Shown piece by piece: positions 31,315 to 39,339 of a stretch of 64,000 bases of DNA. Source of the DNA: Nannocystis bainbridge (lineage in GTDB: Bacteria > Myxococcota_A > Polyangia > Nannocystales > Nannocystaceae); assembly GCF_028368995.1 (NCBI RefSeq), contig NZ_JAQNDL010000003.1:1736001-1800000 (forward strand), given 5' to 3'. How positions within the stretch are numbered: the stretch's first letter is position 1; each line of letters begins with the position of its first letter. The translations under genes were made by a program, and so were the position numbers. A model generated the notes under the pieces. It did no database searches and was not told the DNA's origin. It saw only the letters and a list, made by a program, of their open reading frames with translations.

Positions 31315-32466
31315 ATGGACCTCGACCCGACGCCCTGCACTCCTGCCGACCTGCTCGTCCTCGACCGGCTGCGCACGCCGACGTGGATCGTCGAGCTCCC
31401 TCAGGCCGCGCGGTGGTGGTGCAACCGCGCCGGCCTGGCGACCTGGAACTCGCCCTCGCTCGCCGAGTGGATCGGTCGCAACGCCCTGCATCCCCCGTCG
31501 GCGGCCACCCTGACGCGCATGGAGAGCCTGCGCCGCCGCTTCGAGCGCGGCGAGGTCGCCACCGAGCGCTGGACCTTTTATCCCGACGGCGCCGGGCCCG
31601 TCGTCGCCGAGTGCCGCGCCTCGGGCATCTTCATCGCCGACGGCCGCGACCAGCCCGCGCGCCTGGCGATGTTGGTCGAGGCGCGCCCGCTCGCCGCCGA
31701 GGAGATCCACCCCGCCGAGCGCCGCGGCTACGAGGCGCTGCGCAACATCGGCGAGCTCGTCTCGTACTACGCCACGAGCGGCGAGGCGCTGCTGCGCAAC
31801 CCGGCGGCGATCCGCGCCCTCGGCGATTCCATCGGCCCCGGCGAGGCCCACGATCAGCTGCTCGCCGGCTTCGCCGACCCGGCCCAGGTCGCGGAGATCC
31901 GCGCCAGCGTGGCCGCCGGCGCCGTCTGGCGCAACGACGCCAGGATCCGCACCACCGGCGGCGAGCGCTGGTACGACACCGAAGCCCGCGCCGTGCTCGA
32001 CCCCGTCACCGGCAACCCCGGCGTGCTCGTCACCCAGCGCGACATCGCCGAGCGCCGCGCCCACGTCGAGGAGCTCGAGCGCAGCCGCGAGCTCCTGGCC
32101 GCCCAGGCCGAGGAGCTGCGCAACCTCGCCGCGCCGGTGATCCGCGTCGGCGACGGCGTGCTCGCGCTGCCGCTGATCGGCAAGCTCGACCGCGAGCGCG
32201 TCGAGGTCGCCCTCGCGGCGCTGATGGAGCGCACCGCCGCCGAGCGGACCGCCCGCGTGGTCCTCGACCTCACCGGCGCCGCCGACGTCGACGACGCCGC
32301 CGCCGAGGGCCTGCTCCGCCTGGTCCGCGTGCTCCGCCTCCAGGGCATCGCCCCGGCCCTCAGCGGGATCCACCCCCGCCTCGTCCACGCGATCCTCGCC
32401 GCCAGCCTCGACCTCGGCGCCGTGCCCTGCTTCCAGACCCTCGAGCACGCGCTGCGCGCGAGGTGA
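31315..32466 (+). CDS. PAS-STAS regulator, RsbR-like
   Basis: About 383 residues from an ATG at 31315. Two PAS-like segments come first (about 10-120, weak, with WWCNRAGLATWNSPSLAEW; and about 150-260 with RIRTTGGERWYDTEARAVLD, ending in RDIAERRAHVEELE). A short coiled linker leads to a C-terminal STAS domain (about 270-380) with VIRVGDGVLALPLIGKLD and VVLDLTGAADVDDAAAEGLL. This order is that of RsbR-type stressosome proteins, where the N-terminal part senses and the STAS domain is phosphorylated by a switch kinase. At the place where many such proteins have Asp-Thr, this one has Asp-Asp. No RsbT- or RsbS-like gene is nearby. A paralogue with the same end lies at 62068. Confidence 0.85.
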   Translation: MDLDPTPCTPADLLVLDRLRTPTWIVELPQAARWWCNRAGLATWNSPSLAEWIGRNALHPPSAATLTRMESLRRRFERGEVATERWTFYPDGAGPVVAECRASGIFIADGRDQPARLAMLVEARPLAAEEIHPAERRGYEALRNIGELVSYYATSGEALLRNPAAIRALGDSIGPGEAHDQLLAGFADPAQVAEIRASVAAGAVWRNDARIRTTGGERWYDTEARAVLDPVTGNPGVLVTQRDIAERRAHVEELERSRELLAAQAEELRNLAAPVIRVGDGVLALPLIGKLDRERVEVALAALMERTAAERTARVVLDLTGAADVDDAAAEGLLRLVRVLRLQGIAPALSGIHPRLVHAILAASLDLGAVPCFQTLEHALRAR

Positions 32467-33119
32467 CGTTCCGACAGCTGTCCGCGCGGCGCAGCCGACG
32501 CTCGGGCCCGATTCGTCGATACCGGGGCCTCGCAAATCACGCGACCGTGAAGCGCAGCCAACCTCCGGCGGCGCATATCGCGATTCACAATGTTCATAGG
32601 TCCGGCAGCACCGGTGTCAACATTCACAACGTCGCGGGATATCGGACTCTACACAATCGCCCGCCTCGCCGAGACGCATCACCAGCGATGAAGTCTCGCG
32701 CGATCCCGACGATCACGCGAGCCTGACTCCTCCCAGCGATGCATGGACCCCATCTCGCCGCTCCCTTCATTCTCGCGAACGTCAGCGCGCGGCCGAGCAG
32801 CCCGCATCGTCGATCCCCACGAGCCCGGGCGCCTCGAAGTCAGCCCTGACCCTCGCTCCGGGCCCGGCCCGGCAGATCGCCGAGCTTCGACGTCCTCGAC
32901 TCCAGCGGCCACCGTGCATGACGCTCGCCCCTGTGAACATCGTACGGCGGCCCGTTCACAGCCTGCCGCGCCTGTATGTCCCTGTCCCCCCACCGGCTCC
33001 GCGGCGACCTACGCTGCAGGATTCACTGGTCGACTCGCAACCTCCCCTCCCTCGATCGTGCGACACTCCGCCGCTGGCGGACGCGGCTCGACCTCGCCGC
33101 GCTGCCCTGGAGACACGCC
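32467..33119. other. Long intergenic region with an inverted repeat
   Basis: About 650 bases without a convincing gene. It contains ctgtgaac-N15-gttcacag (32931-32961) and a near repeat attcacaatgttcat (32583-32597) and acattcacaacgtcgcg (32620-32636). Confidence 0.45.
32931..32961. promoter_or_regulatory. Inverted repeat, possible operator
   Basis: ctgtgaac (32931-32938) and gttcacag (32954-32961) are perfect reverse complements with 15 bases between them, about 160 bases upstream of the TPR gene start. Size and spacing fit a dimeric regulator site. The regulator is unknown. Confidence 0.4.
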
Positions 33120-36100
33120 ATGGATCCGCACGAAAGTTCCGACTCGATCGATCCGCGCCTTGAAGCATTCGTCGCCAGCGTCGGCGCCCTCGCCGACCTC
33201 CTCCGCGCCGACGACCTCGATCCCTCCCCGCTGCGCAACGACTGGGGCGCCCACGAAAGGCAGCTCGGCGAGGTCCGTCGCCTCGTCCAGACCGAGATCT
33301 TGCCTGCCGCCGAGGCTGCGCTCGCTGCCGCCGCCGAGGCTGACGGCCCGCGTATTCGTCAGTTCTGCGCCGACGTGCTGGGCGACGCCGCCGGTCTCCT
33401 CTACGCCGCCCGCGAGCAGGACGCCGCCCGCACCACCGTCGCCGCCGCTGCCCGGCTCGGCGCCGGCACCGAGGCTGGCACGCTCGCCGCCGAGGGCGTC
33501 CGCGACCTCGAGAACTTCGCCCAGCTCATTCGCGCCTGGTGGCTCTTGCGTCACAAGCGGCGCGACGAGGCCCGCCAGCTCGCGCGCAGGCTCATCGGCC
33601 TCGCCCTGCTGCCGACGCTCGTCGCCTCGGCCCGGCTCATCGCCGACGCCCCTGAGCCGCTCAAGAGCGCCCCCGTGCTCTTCTCGCTCAACGGCTGCGG
33701 CGTGCGGGTCCTCGGCGATCGCGACCATCGCAGCGACGGCACCTATGTGACCACCCGCTACGCCACCCTCATCTTTATCCCGCTGTGCCCAGTCGACGCC
33801 TATCGCGTCGCGGCCGCCGAAGACGGCCATTACTTCCTCCACCGCGAGCCGCTCTCGCGCACCACCAAGATCTGGCGCTGGGCCTTCCTCGCCGCGATCC
33901 TGGTCGGCGCGCTCTCGATCGCCGCCACCCAGTACTTCGGCTCCCCCGATTATCGCCTGGGCGCCGCGATCGGTGACATCCAGCGCGAAGAGCCGGGCGC
34001 CGACAGCGAGGCGCTGCTGGCCCGCTACGAGGCCGCGCTCGCCGAGCACCCCGAGGCCAGCGTCGACGCTGCATTGCCCGCGATCGAGGCGATCGTGCGC
34101 CTCGCCACCGCCGACCTCACCGAGCCGCTCACTGTCGACGAGGTCCCGCGGCTCAAGCGGGTCATCCGTCGCTTCGAGGCCCTGCCGCGGCCCTTCCGCG
34201 GCGACGGCGGCACCCGGCCGATGATCGCCCGCATCGAGGCGCTCGCCGCCGGGCTCGGCGAGGGCTCGGACGAGGCCGTCGACGCCCAGATCCGCCTCCT
34301 CACCGACGCCCGTCGCCTGGTCGACGGCGCCGAGAGCGAGCGGCTCGCCGAACGTCAGCAGGCCCTGCGGCTCGCGCTCGCCGGCCGGATCGCCGACGCC
34401 TGGCCGCTGCGGGCCGTCCGGATCTACGCCGCCAGCACCGACGACCCGCAGGCCGTCACCGCCGCCGCACCGCTGATCGTCGGCCTCGACGACGGGCCCG
34501 CGCAGTGGCTCGAGCTCGCCGACGCCATCGAGCGCTGGCTCGGCCCCGCGCGCAAGCAAGGCGGCCTCGGCGACGCGGTGGAGCGGGCCACCGAGCGCCT
34601 GCGAGCCGCTCGCGGCAGCACCACCGATTCGGCGCGCGTCGAGCTGCTCGGCGGCAACGACCTCGAGGCGCTGCGCACCGCCCTCGCCGCCGCGCCCGGC
34701 GATCAGGAGATCGCGATCGCCCTGGCCCAGGCCCAGCGCGGCGCCGGCGAGCTCGAGGCCGCGAACGCGACCCTGGGCGCGCTCGGCAAGCCCGGGCGCC
34801 TCGTGCTCGCCGGTCAGGTCGCGCTCGCCAGCGTGTGGTCCGATCTGGGCCGCGTCGACGAGGCCGAGTCCTTGCTGCGCCAGGTCTTGATCGATCGCCT
34901 CCCGGCCTTCGAGGACGCGCGCGTGGTCTACCTCGAGGCCCGCGCCGAGGAGGCCCAGCGCTTCGTCGACCGCGCCCGCGCCGGCGACCTCCCGTCCGAC
35001 CTCGAGCGCAGCCTCGAACGCGCCTCCGAGCAGGAGCAGGGCGCCATCTTCAGCGAGTGGCTCGAGCAGCAGCTCGGCGACAGCCCCAAGCTCACCCCGC
35101 TGCTCGCCAGTTACACCGCCGCGGCCGACGTCGTGCCGGTCGCGCTGCTGCTCGGCACCATCCAGCTGCAGCGCGCGAGCGGGCTCGAGGGTGACGCTCG
35201 CGCCGCCGCCCTCAACGCCGCCGAGGGCACCTTCCTGTCGATCCAGGCCGAGGCCGAGGGCGTGCCGAGCTATCACCTCGGGCTCGGCGAGATCTACCAC
35301 CGCCTCGGCAAGCGCGACGAGGGCGACCGCGAGTTCGCGGCGCTGCTGGAGGCCAACGACCCGATGGTCGCCCTGAAGGTCGCCCATGCCTACCGCGGCC
35401 TCGGCATGAAGGAGCGCTCGCGCGAGCTCAGCGAGAAGCTCCACGCCGAGTCGCCGTCGCCGGTCAAGGAGCACGCGGCGATGCTGCGCTCGCTGCTCGC
35501 CCCCGGCCTCGAAGAGCAGCGCACGTGGGTCGAGCGCGCCGACCTCAAGGACCCGTCAGTGCGCCGCAAGCTGGCCTCGATCGAGGCCCAGGAGCTGATG
35601 GCCAAGGGCGCCTGGGAGCAGGCCGATCGCAAGCTCGCCGAGGTCCTCGCCGGCTACCTCGCCGAGGCCGAGACCGACAGCAGCTCGGCCAACAACGCCG
35701 CGGTGACCATGCTCGAGCGCTATCACTGCACCGGCGAGCGCCGCATGCTCGACGACGCCGTCGCCGTGCTCGAGAAGAGCCGCCGCCTCGACCCCGACGG
35801 CGCGGTCATCCTCCACAACCTCTCGAGCGCGGTCGAATCACTGGCGGCCGCGACGCTGGTGTCGAAGTGGGTCGACATCCACCGCCTGCCGCTCGACCTG
35901 GGCGACGCGACCGACGTGCTCGAAGCGCTGGGGCGCGGCCGGACCCGCGACGCCTTCCGCAAGCGCGTGCGCGAGGAGCCGCTGGTCCAGCGCGCGCTCG
36001 ACCTCCACCGCCAGACGGCGACCCTCGCCCCGCGCAGCTCCGACCCCCACGAGGGCGACGCCAAATGGCTCGACCTCGCCGGGGACGTCGCGGGCCTGCG

Positions 36101-36815
36101 CGAGCTGCTCGCCCGCCTCGAGCGGCTCGAGAACCTCGACACCAGCGACGCCGACGTCCACCGCGAGCGTCACCTCCGCGGCGAGGACGACGAGCACGTC
36201 CAGACCACGCTTACCACGCTGCTCGGTCGCCTCGACCGGCGGATCGCCAAGCTCGACCGGCGCCGCCACGGGCCGACCCTCGCCGCGGCGACCCTGGTGC
36301 GCGGGACCTACCTCGAGTCGCAGAGCCGATTCGACGGCCCCGAGCGGGCCCTCGAGGCCGCCGCCGCCTACCACCTCGCCCACGAGATCTGGCCGGAGCT
36401 CGGCAGCCGCTCCGACGAGACCCGGGCCCTGATCCTCGCCGCCGCCCTCCGGGCCGCCAAGGACTCGCCGGAGTTCGGCACGATGTGGACCGCCGACTAC
36501 CGCCGGACCGGCCTCACCAACATCGTCCTCACCCTGGTCCGCGCCCCCGACTCGGCCAACGCAGCCGCGCTGCGGGCCACGCCGGAATTCGCCCGCGCGC
36601 TCGCCAGCCTCGGCGAACGCGGCGAAGACGAGCTGGAGCTCCTCGACTGGGCCCTCGCCACCCTCGGCCGCGACAACGCCCAGATCGAGCGAGCCCGCGA
36701 CGCGCTCACCCGCGAGGACCTGCAGCTCATGCGCAAGATCGAGACCCGCCTCGATCCGAACGACCCGAGCTCCAGCGAGCTCCTCACCCACCTCGCCGCA
36801 ATCACCGGCGGCTGA
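33120..36815 (+). CDS. Large TPR-type repeat protein with one membrane helix
   Basis: About 1231 residues from an ATG at 33120 behind CTGGAG. Residues 1-245 form a helical cytoplasmic part that includes a conserved block with NGCGVRVLGDRDHRSDGTYV and a LIFIPLCPVDAYRV stretch. A membrane helix follows at about 250-272 (WAFLAAILVGALSIAATQYF). The remaining 950 residues are helical repeats of TPR type (for example YHLGLGEIYHRLGKRDEGDR and VALASVWSDLGRVDEAESLL), probably in the periplasm. TPR arrays hold protein complexes. No enzyme site was found. The NGCG..LIFIPLCP block also occurs, as far as I recall, in other uncharacterised membrane proteins. The gene is alone. Confidence 0.85.
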   Translation: MDPHESSDSIDPRLEAFVASVGALADLLRADDLDPSPLRNDWGAHERQLGEVRRLVQTEILPAAEAALAAAAEADGPRIRQFCADVLGDAAGLLYAAREQDAARTTVAAAARLGAGTEAGTLAAEGVRDLENFAQLIRAWWLLRHKRRDEARQLARRLIGLALLPTLVASARLIADAPEPLKSAPVLFSLNGCGVRVLGDRDHRSDGTYVTTRYATLIFIPLCPVDAYRVAAAEDGHYFLHREPLSRTTKIWRWAFLAAILVGALSIAATQYFGSPDYRLGAAIGDIQREEPGADSEALLARYEAALAEHPEASVDAALPAIEAIVRLATADLTEPLTVDEVPRLKRVIRRFEALPRPFRGDGGTRPMIARIEALAAGLGEGSDEAVDAQIRLLTDARRLVDGAESERLAERQQALRLALAGRIADAWPLRAVRIYAASTDDPQAVTAAAPLIVGLDDGPAQWLELADAIERWLGPARKQGGLGDAVERATERLRAARGSTTDSARVELLGGNDLEALRTALAAAPGDQEIAIALAQAQRGAGELEAANATLGALGKPGRLVLAGQVALASVWSDLGRVDEAESLLRQVLIDRLPAFEDARVVYLEARAEEAQRFVDRARAGDLPSDLERSLERASEQEQGAIFSEWLEQQLGDSPKLTPLLASYTAAADVVPVALLLGTIQLQRASGLEGDARAAALNAAEGTFLSIQAEAEGVPSYHLGLGEIYHRLGKRDEGDREFAALLEANDPMVALKVAHAYRGLGMKERSRELSEKLHAESPSPVKEHAAMLRSLLAPGLEEQRTWVERADLKDPSVRRKLASIEAQELMAKGAWEQADRKLAEVLAGYLAEAETDSSSANNAAVTMLERYHCTGERRMLDDAVAVLEKSRRLDPDGAVILHNLSSAVESLAAATLVSKWVDIHRLPLDLGDATDVLEALGRGRTRDAFRKRVREEPLVQRALDLHRQTATLAPRSSDPHEGDAKWLDLAGDVAGLRELLARLERLENLDTSDADVHRERHLRGEDDEHVQTTLTTLLGRLDRRIAKLDRRRHGPTLAAATLVRGTYLESQSRFDGPERALEAAAAYHLAHEIWPELGSRSDETRALILAAALRAAKDSPEFGTMWTADYRRTGLTNIVLTLVRAPDSANAAALRATPEFARALASLGERGEDELELLDWALATLGRDNAQIERARDALTREDLQLMRKIETRLDPNDPSSSELLTHLAAITGG

Positions 36816-36911
36816 GCATGCATTCGTGAGGCGAGCAGCGGTGCGCCCCCCACGAGGGCGGGGTCGCACCGCAATCGCCACGATACTACCGGCGATTCGT
36901 AATGTCCCCGC

Positions 36912-37440
36912 ATGCCGATTCATGCCACCCTATCTCGCATCATGCTCGGCCCACGCCTGATAGTGCTCCTTTTCATGGCGTCCTGTACGCGGTCGCCCGA
37001 CGGCTCCTCCGGCTCCGACGCGACCACCTCGTCGTCGGAGCTCCCCCCGGGGCGATGCGACTCGGAGTTTCACGGCGAATTTTGGTGTGAGTGTGAGAGC
37101 GGAGAGAAGACGGCGTGCGACGGCGACGGCGACGGCGTGAGCGTGTGCTTCGTATGGGACGACGAGGTCATCACCGAATATCGATGGGGCCCATGCGGCG
37201 AATGTGAGCCCGGCCTGTCGCGCCCGTGCGAAATCGACGGCGCTCCGGGTCATGAGTTCTGCGCCGTCGCCGGTACCATGGTCGACTCTCTCTCCGACCT
37301 GCCGACCCCGCGGTGGGGCATCTGCGCTGGAGGCGTCGATCGTCTGCCTGCCAGGACAATCGAAGATGTGCGACGACGGCGTGTCCTCCGTCCTCTGCGA
37401 GGTCGACGAGACGGGCGTCCCGTACTGGCTGCCGTGCTGA
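36912..37440 (+). pseudogene. Cys-rich lipoprotein gene interrupted by a frameshift
   Basis: The frame from the ATG at 36912 encodes a lipoprotein signal (LIVLLFMASC), a short Ser/Thr linker and a Cys-rich part built on a repeat CDGDGDGVSVCFVWDD..WGPCGECEPGLSRPCE..GHEFC..WGICA. After about 37328 this frame turns into an Arg-rich tail ending at 37454. The next frame continues the Cys pattern (IVCLPGQSKMCDDG, then CEVDETGVPYWLPC) to a stop at 37440. So a one-base gain or two-base loss near 37325-37340 breaks the gene, or the read has an error there. The intact product would be a surface lipoprotein of about 175 residues with three C-x-P-G-x-x-x-x-C units. I give the span of the restored gene. 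Confidence 0.7.
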
Positions 37441-37676
37441 CGCGTACTGTCTGACAGCCGGGTCGTCGAAGCGCTGGGCTGAGGCATGTTTCGCCGGGCT
37501 CATCGGCACACTGTCCCGGGCCCGGCCTTGTCGCTTCATGGCCTCGCGGTCGCTCACGAATCCGCGAGGCCTGAGCGCTCGCTCTCCCCTTGCAATGCTC
37601 AGAACCCCGCTGCCGCGCCGACGTGACCGCAGATCGTCATTCGATAGTGGCCCGCCTGTGATAGCCTCCGCGCGGC

Positions 37677-38306
37677 TTGTCCACGCGCGACCAGGAACTC
37701 GTGCGCAGGGTCGTCGCCGGTGATGGTGCGGCGACCCGCGAGCTGGTGACGCGCCTGCTCGAAGTCGTCGCGCGCGAGGTCGGCTTCGTGCTCCTGCGGC
37801 GGGCCGCGCCCTCGCGCCGCGACCCGCGACAGGAGCGCGACGACCTCGCCCAGGACGTCCTCGTCGGCTTGCTCTCCGACGGCGCCCAGGAGCTCGCGCG
37901 CTGGGATCCCGCACGCGGCCGCTCGCTCGACAGCTTCGTCCAGCTCATCGCCCGGCGCCGCGCGATCCGCCTGCTCAGCGGCGGCCGCGGCAACCCGTGG
38001 GGCCACGACCCGGTCGCGCCCGACGACCTCGAGGAGCTCCACGAAGGCGCCGCCCGCGACGTCGAGGAGCTCGAGGCGCGCAACGAGCTGGCCAGCGTCC
38101 TCGACGGCCTGCACGCGCACATGAGCGACCGCGACGCCGAGCTGTTCGAGCTGGTATTCGTCGAGGAGCGCGCGCCCGAGGAGGTCTGCGAGCAGATGAG
38201 CATGACCCGCGCGGCCCTCAACACCTGGCGACACCGCCTGCGCAAGCTCGCCAAGCAGCTCGCCGAGCAGGCCCTGCGGCCTGCGCGGCCCGGAGGCGGC
38301 CCGTGA
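37677..38306 (+). CDS. ECF-type RNA polymerase sigma factor
   Basis: 209 residues from a TTG at 37677; other starts would cut into region 2. Region 2 is divergent (QERDDLAQDVLVGLLSDGAQEL, LDSFVQLIARRRAIRLLSGG) and region 4 clear (ARNELASVLDGLHAHMSDRD, VFVEERAPEEVCEQMSMTRA, LNTWRHRLRKLAKQ). It would steer RNA polymerase to a small regulon. The downstream genes encode a membrane protein with sequence repeats and a CHAT protease lipoprotein. Three sites of the form TGT(A/C)AG-N12-CG(T/C)CGCCAA in this area are candidates for its promoters. No classical anti-sigma is seen, and the following membrane protein may take that place. Confidence 0.85.
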   Translation: MSTRDQELVRRVVAGDGAATRELVTRLLEVVAREVGFVLLRRAAPSRRDPRQERDDLAQDVLVGLLSDGAQELARWDPARGRSLDSFVQLIARRRAIRLLSGGRGNPWGHDPVAPDDLEELHEGAARDVEELEARNELASVLDGLHAHMSDRDAELFELVFVEERAPEEVCEQMSMTRAALNTWRHRLRKLAKQLAEQALRPARPGGGP

Positions 38307-38315
38307 TCGGCGCCA

Positions 38316-38346
38316 TGTCAGAGCGCGCGAGCCCGTCGCCAATGAG
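38316..38346 (+). promoter_or_regulatory. Candidate ECF promoter, copy 1
   Basis: tgtcag (38316-38321), 12 bases, cgtcgccaa (38334-38342) followed by tgag. The two boxes and their spacing match sites at 42070 and 43792. It lies directly in front of the ribosome binding site of the membrane-protein gene at 38359. Confidence 0.5.
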
Positions 38347-38358
38347 GAGAGGAGGCGA

Positions 38359-39339
38359 GTGGACATGGCCGACGAACTCCTGAACGCCCTCGGGCGGCTC
38401 GCGCGCGAGCAGAGGGCCGCCGCTGACGCCGACCCGCGGACCGGCCCGCTCACCGCCGACGAGCGCGACGACCTGCTGGCCGGCGTGCTCGCGCGGCTGC
38501 AAGCCTCCGGGCCTGCTGCGACCTCGCCGCAAGACCCAATCGCGCCGCCGAAGCTGCACAGCGAGACATCGCTGCAAGACCCCGTAATCGCGCCGCCGCA
38601 CAGCGAGACCTCGCTGCGGGGCCCTGCAATCGCGCCCCTGCACTCCACCGCCACCTCGCTGCAAGACCCTGCAATCGGCCCGGCGCCGCCGCCCAGCGAG
38701 ACATCGCTGCAAGACCCCGCAATCGCGCTGCACGCCACCGCCACATCGCTGCGAGACCCCGCAATCGCGCCCCTCTCCGCCGACGCGCCCGCTCCGCTCG
38801 CCAGCGAGCCCTCGCCTCCCGCCCCGACCAACCTCGTCGAGCTCGCCCCTCGCCGCCGCGCCCGCTGGTTCGCCGGCCTCGGCTCCCTCGCGGCGGCCGC
38901 CGCCCTCGCCCTCGTCCTCCTCCGCGGCGGCGGCGAGCCCTCGCTCGACCTCCCGGCCTACGCCCTCGTCCGCGGCGGCGACGCCACTTCTCGCGCGCAC
39001 GACGCTCCCCCGAGCGCCTCGCTGCGCCTGCGCGTCGACAGCCCGGTCGACCTCGTGCTCGCCCCCGCCACCCCCGTCGCCGGCCCCGTCGAAGTGCGCC
39101 TCGTCGCCAGCCAGGCCGGCGCCGCGCGCTGGCTCGTGCCCGACGCCACCGTCTCCGCCGACGGCGCCATCCGCCTGCGCGGCGCCGCGGCCTGGGGCCT
39201 CCCGGCCGGCCGCTGGCAGCTCGCCGTCCTCGTCGGCCGCCCGGACCGCCTGCCCGCCGACCTCGCCGCCTGGCAGGCCGCCACGACGCCCGAGTGGCAG
39301 GTCCTCGCGCTCGAGCTCGAGGTCGTGGGTGCCGACTGA
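38359..39339 (+). CDS. One-TM regulator with TSLQDPAIAP sequence repeats
   Basis: 326 residues from a GTG at 38359 behind AGGAGAGGAGG. Residues 1-50 are helical and cytoplasmic (LLNALGRLAREQRAA, DERDDLLAGVLARLQA). Residues about 55-140 are a flexible region with six to seven copies of a 12-15 residue unit around TSLQDPAIAP. A membrane helix lies at about 171-191. The C-terminal domain (about 200-326) is beta-rich (LRLRVDSPVDLVLAPATPV, GLPAGRWQLAVLVGRPDRLP). The layout of short cytoplasmic helix, linker, membrane helix and outer beta domain is that of a membrane-bound anti-sigma factor, and the gene lies just behind an ECF sigma. No ASD zinc motif is visible. Its stop overlaps the start of the CHAT gene by 11 bases. 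Confidence 0.75.
   Translation: MDMADELLNALGRLAREQRAAADADPRTGPLTADERDDLLAGVLARLQASGPAATSPQDPIAPPKLHSETSLQDPVIAPPHSETSLRGPAIAPLHSTATSLQDPAIGPAPPPSETSLQDPAIALHATATSLRDPAIAPLSADAPAPLASEPSPPAPTNLVELAPRRRARWFAGLGSLAAAAALALVLLRGGGEPSLDLPAYALVRGGDATSRAHDAPPSASLRLRVDSPVDLVLAPATPVAGPVEVRLVASQAGAARWLVPDATVSADGAIRLRGAAAWGLPAGRWQLAVLVGRPDRLPADLAAWQAATTPEWQVLALELEVVGAD
38540..38785. repeat. In-frame repeat region coding TSLQDPAIAP units
   Basis: The phrase tcgctgcaagaccccgcaat with one to three changes recurs about six times (near 38525, 38567, 38608, 38657, 38703 and 38748) at spacings of about 42-50 bases, within the one-TM regulator gene. The spacers vary in length but keep the frame. Confidence 0.7.

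Noticed and set aside
32931..32961. LexA box of myxobacterial type
   Set aside because: The arms resemble parts of such boxes, but the 15-base gap does not fit the known spacing and no SOS gene follows.
33009..35474. Long minus-strand open frame opposite the TPR protein
   Set aside because: Gly/Glu/Leu-rich shadow, no domain, no start signal.
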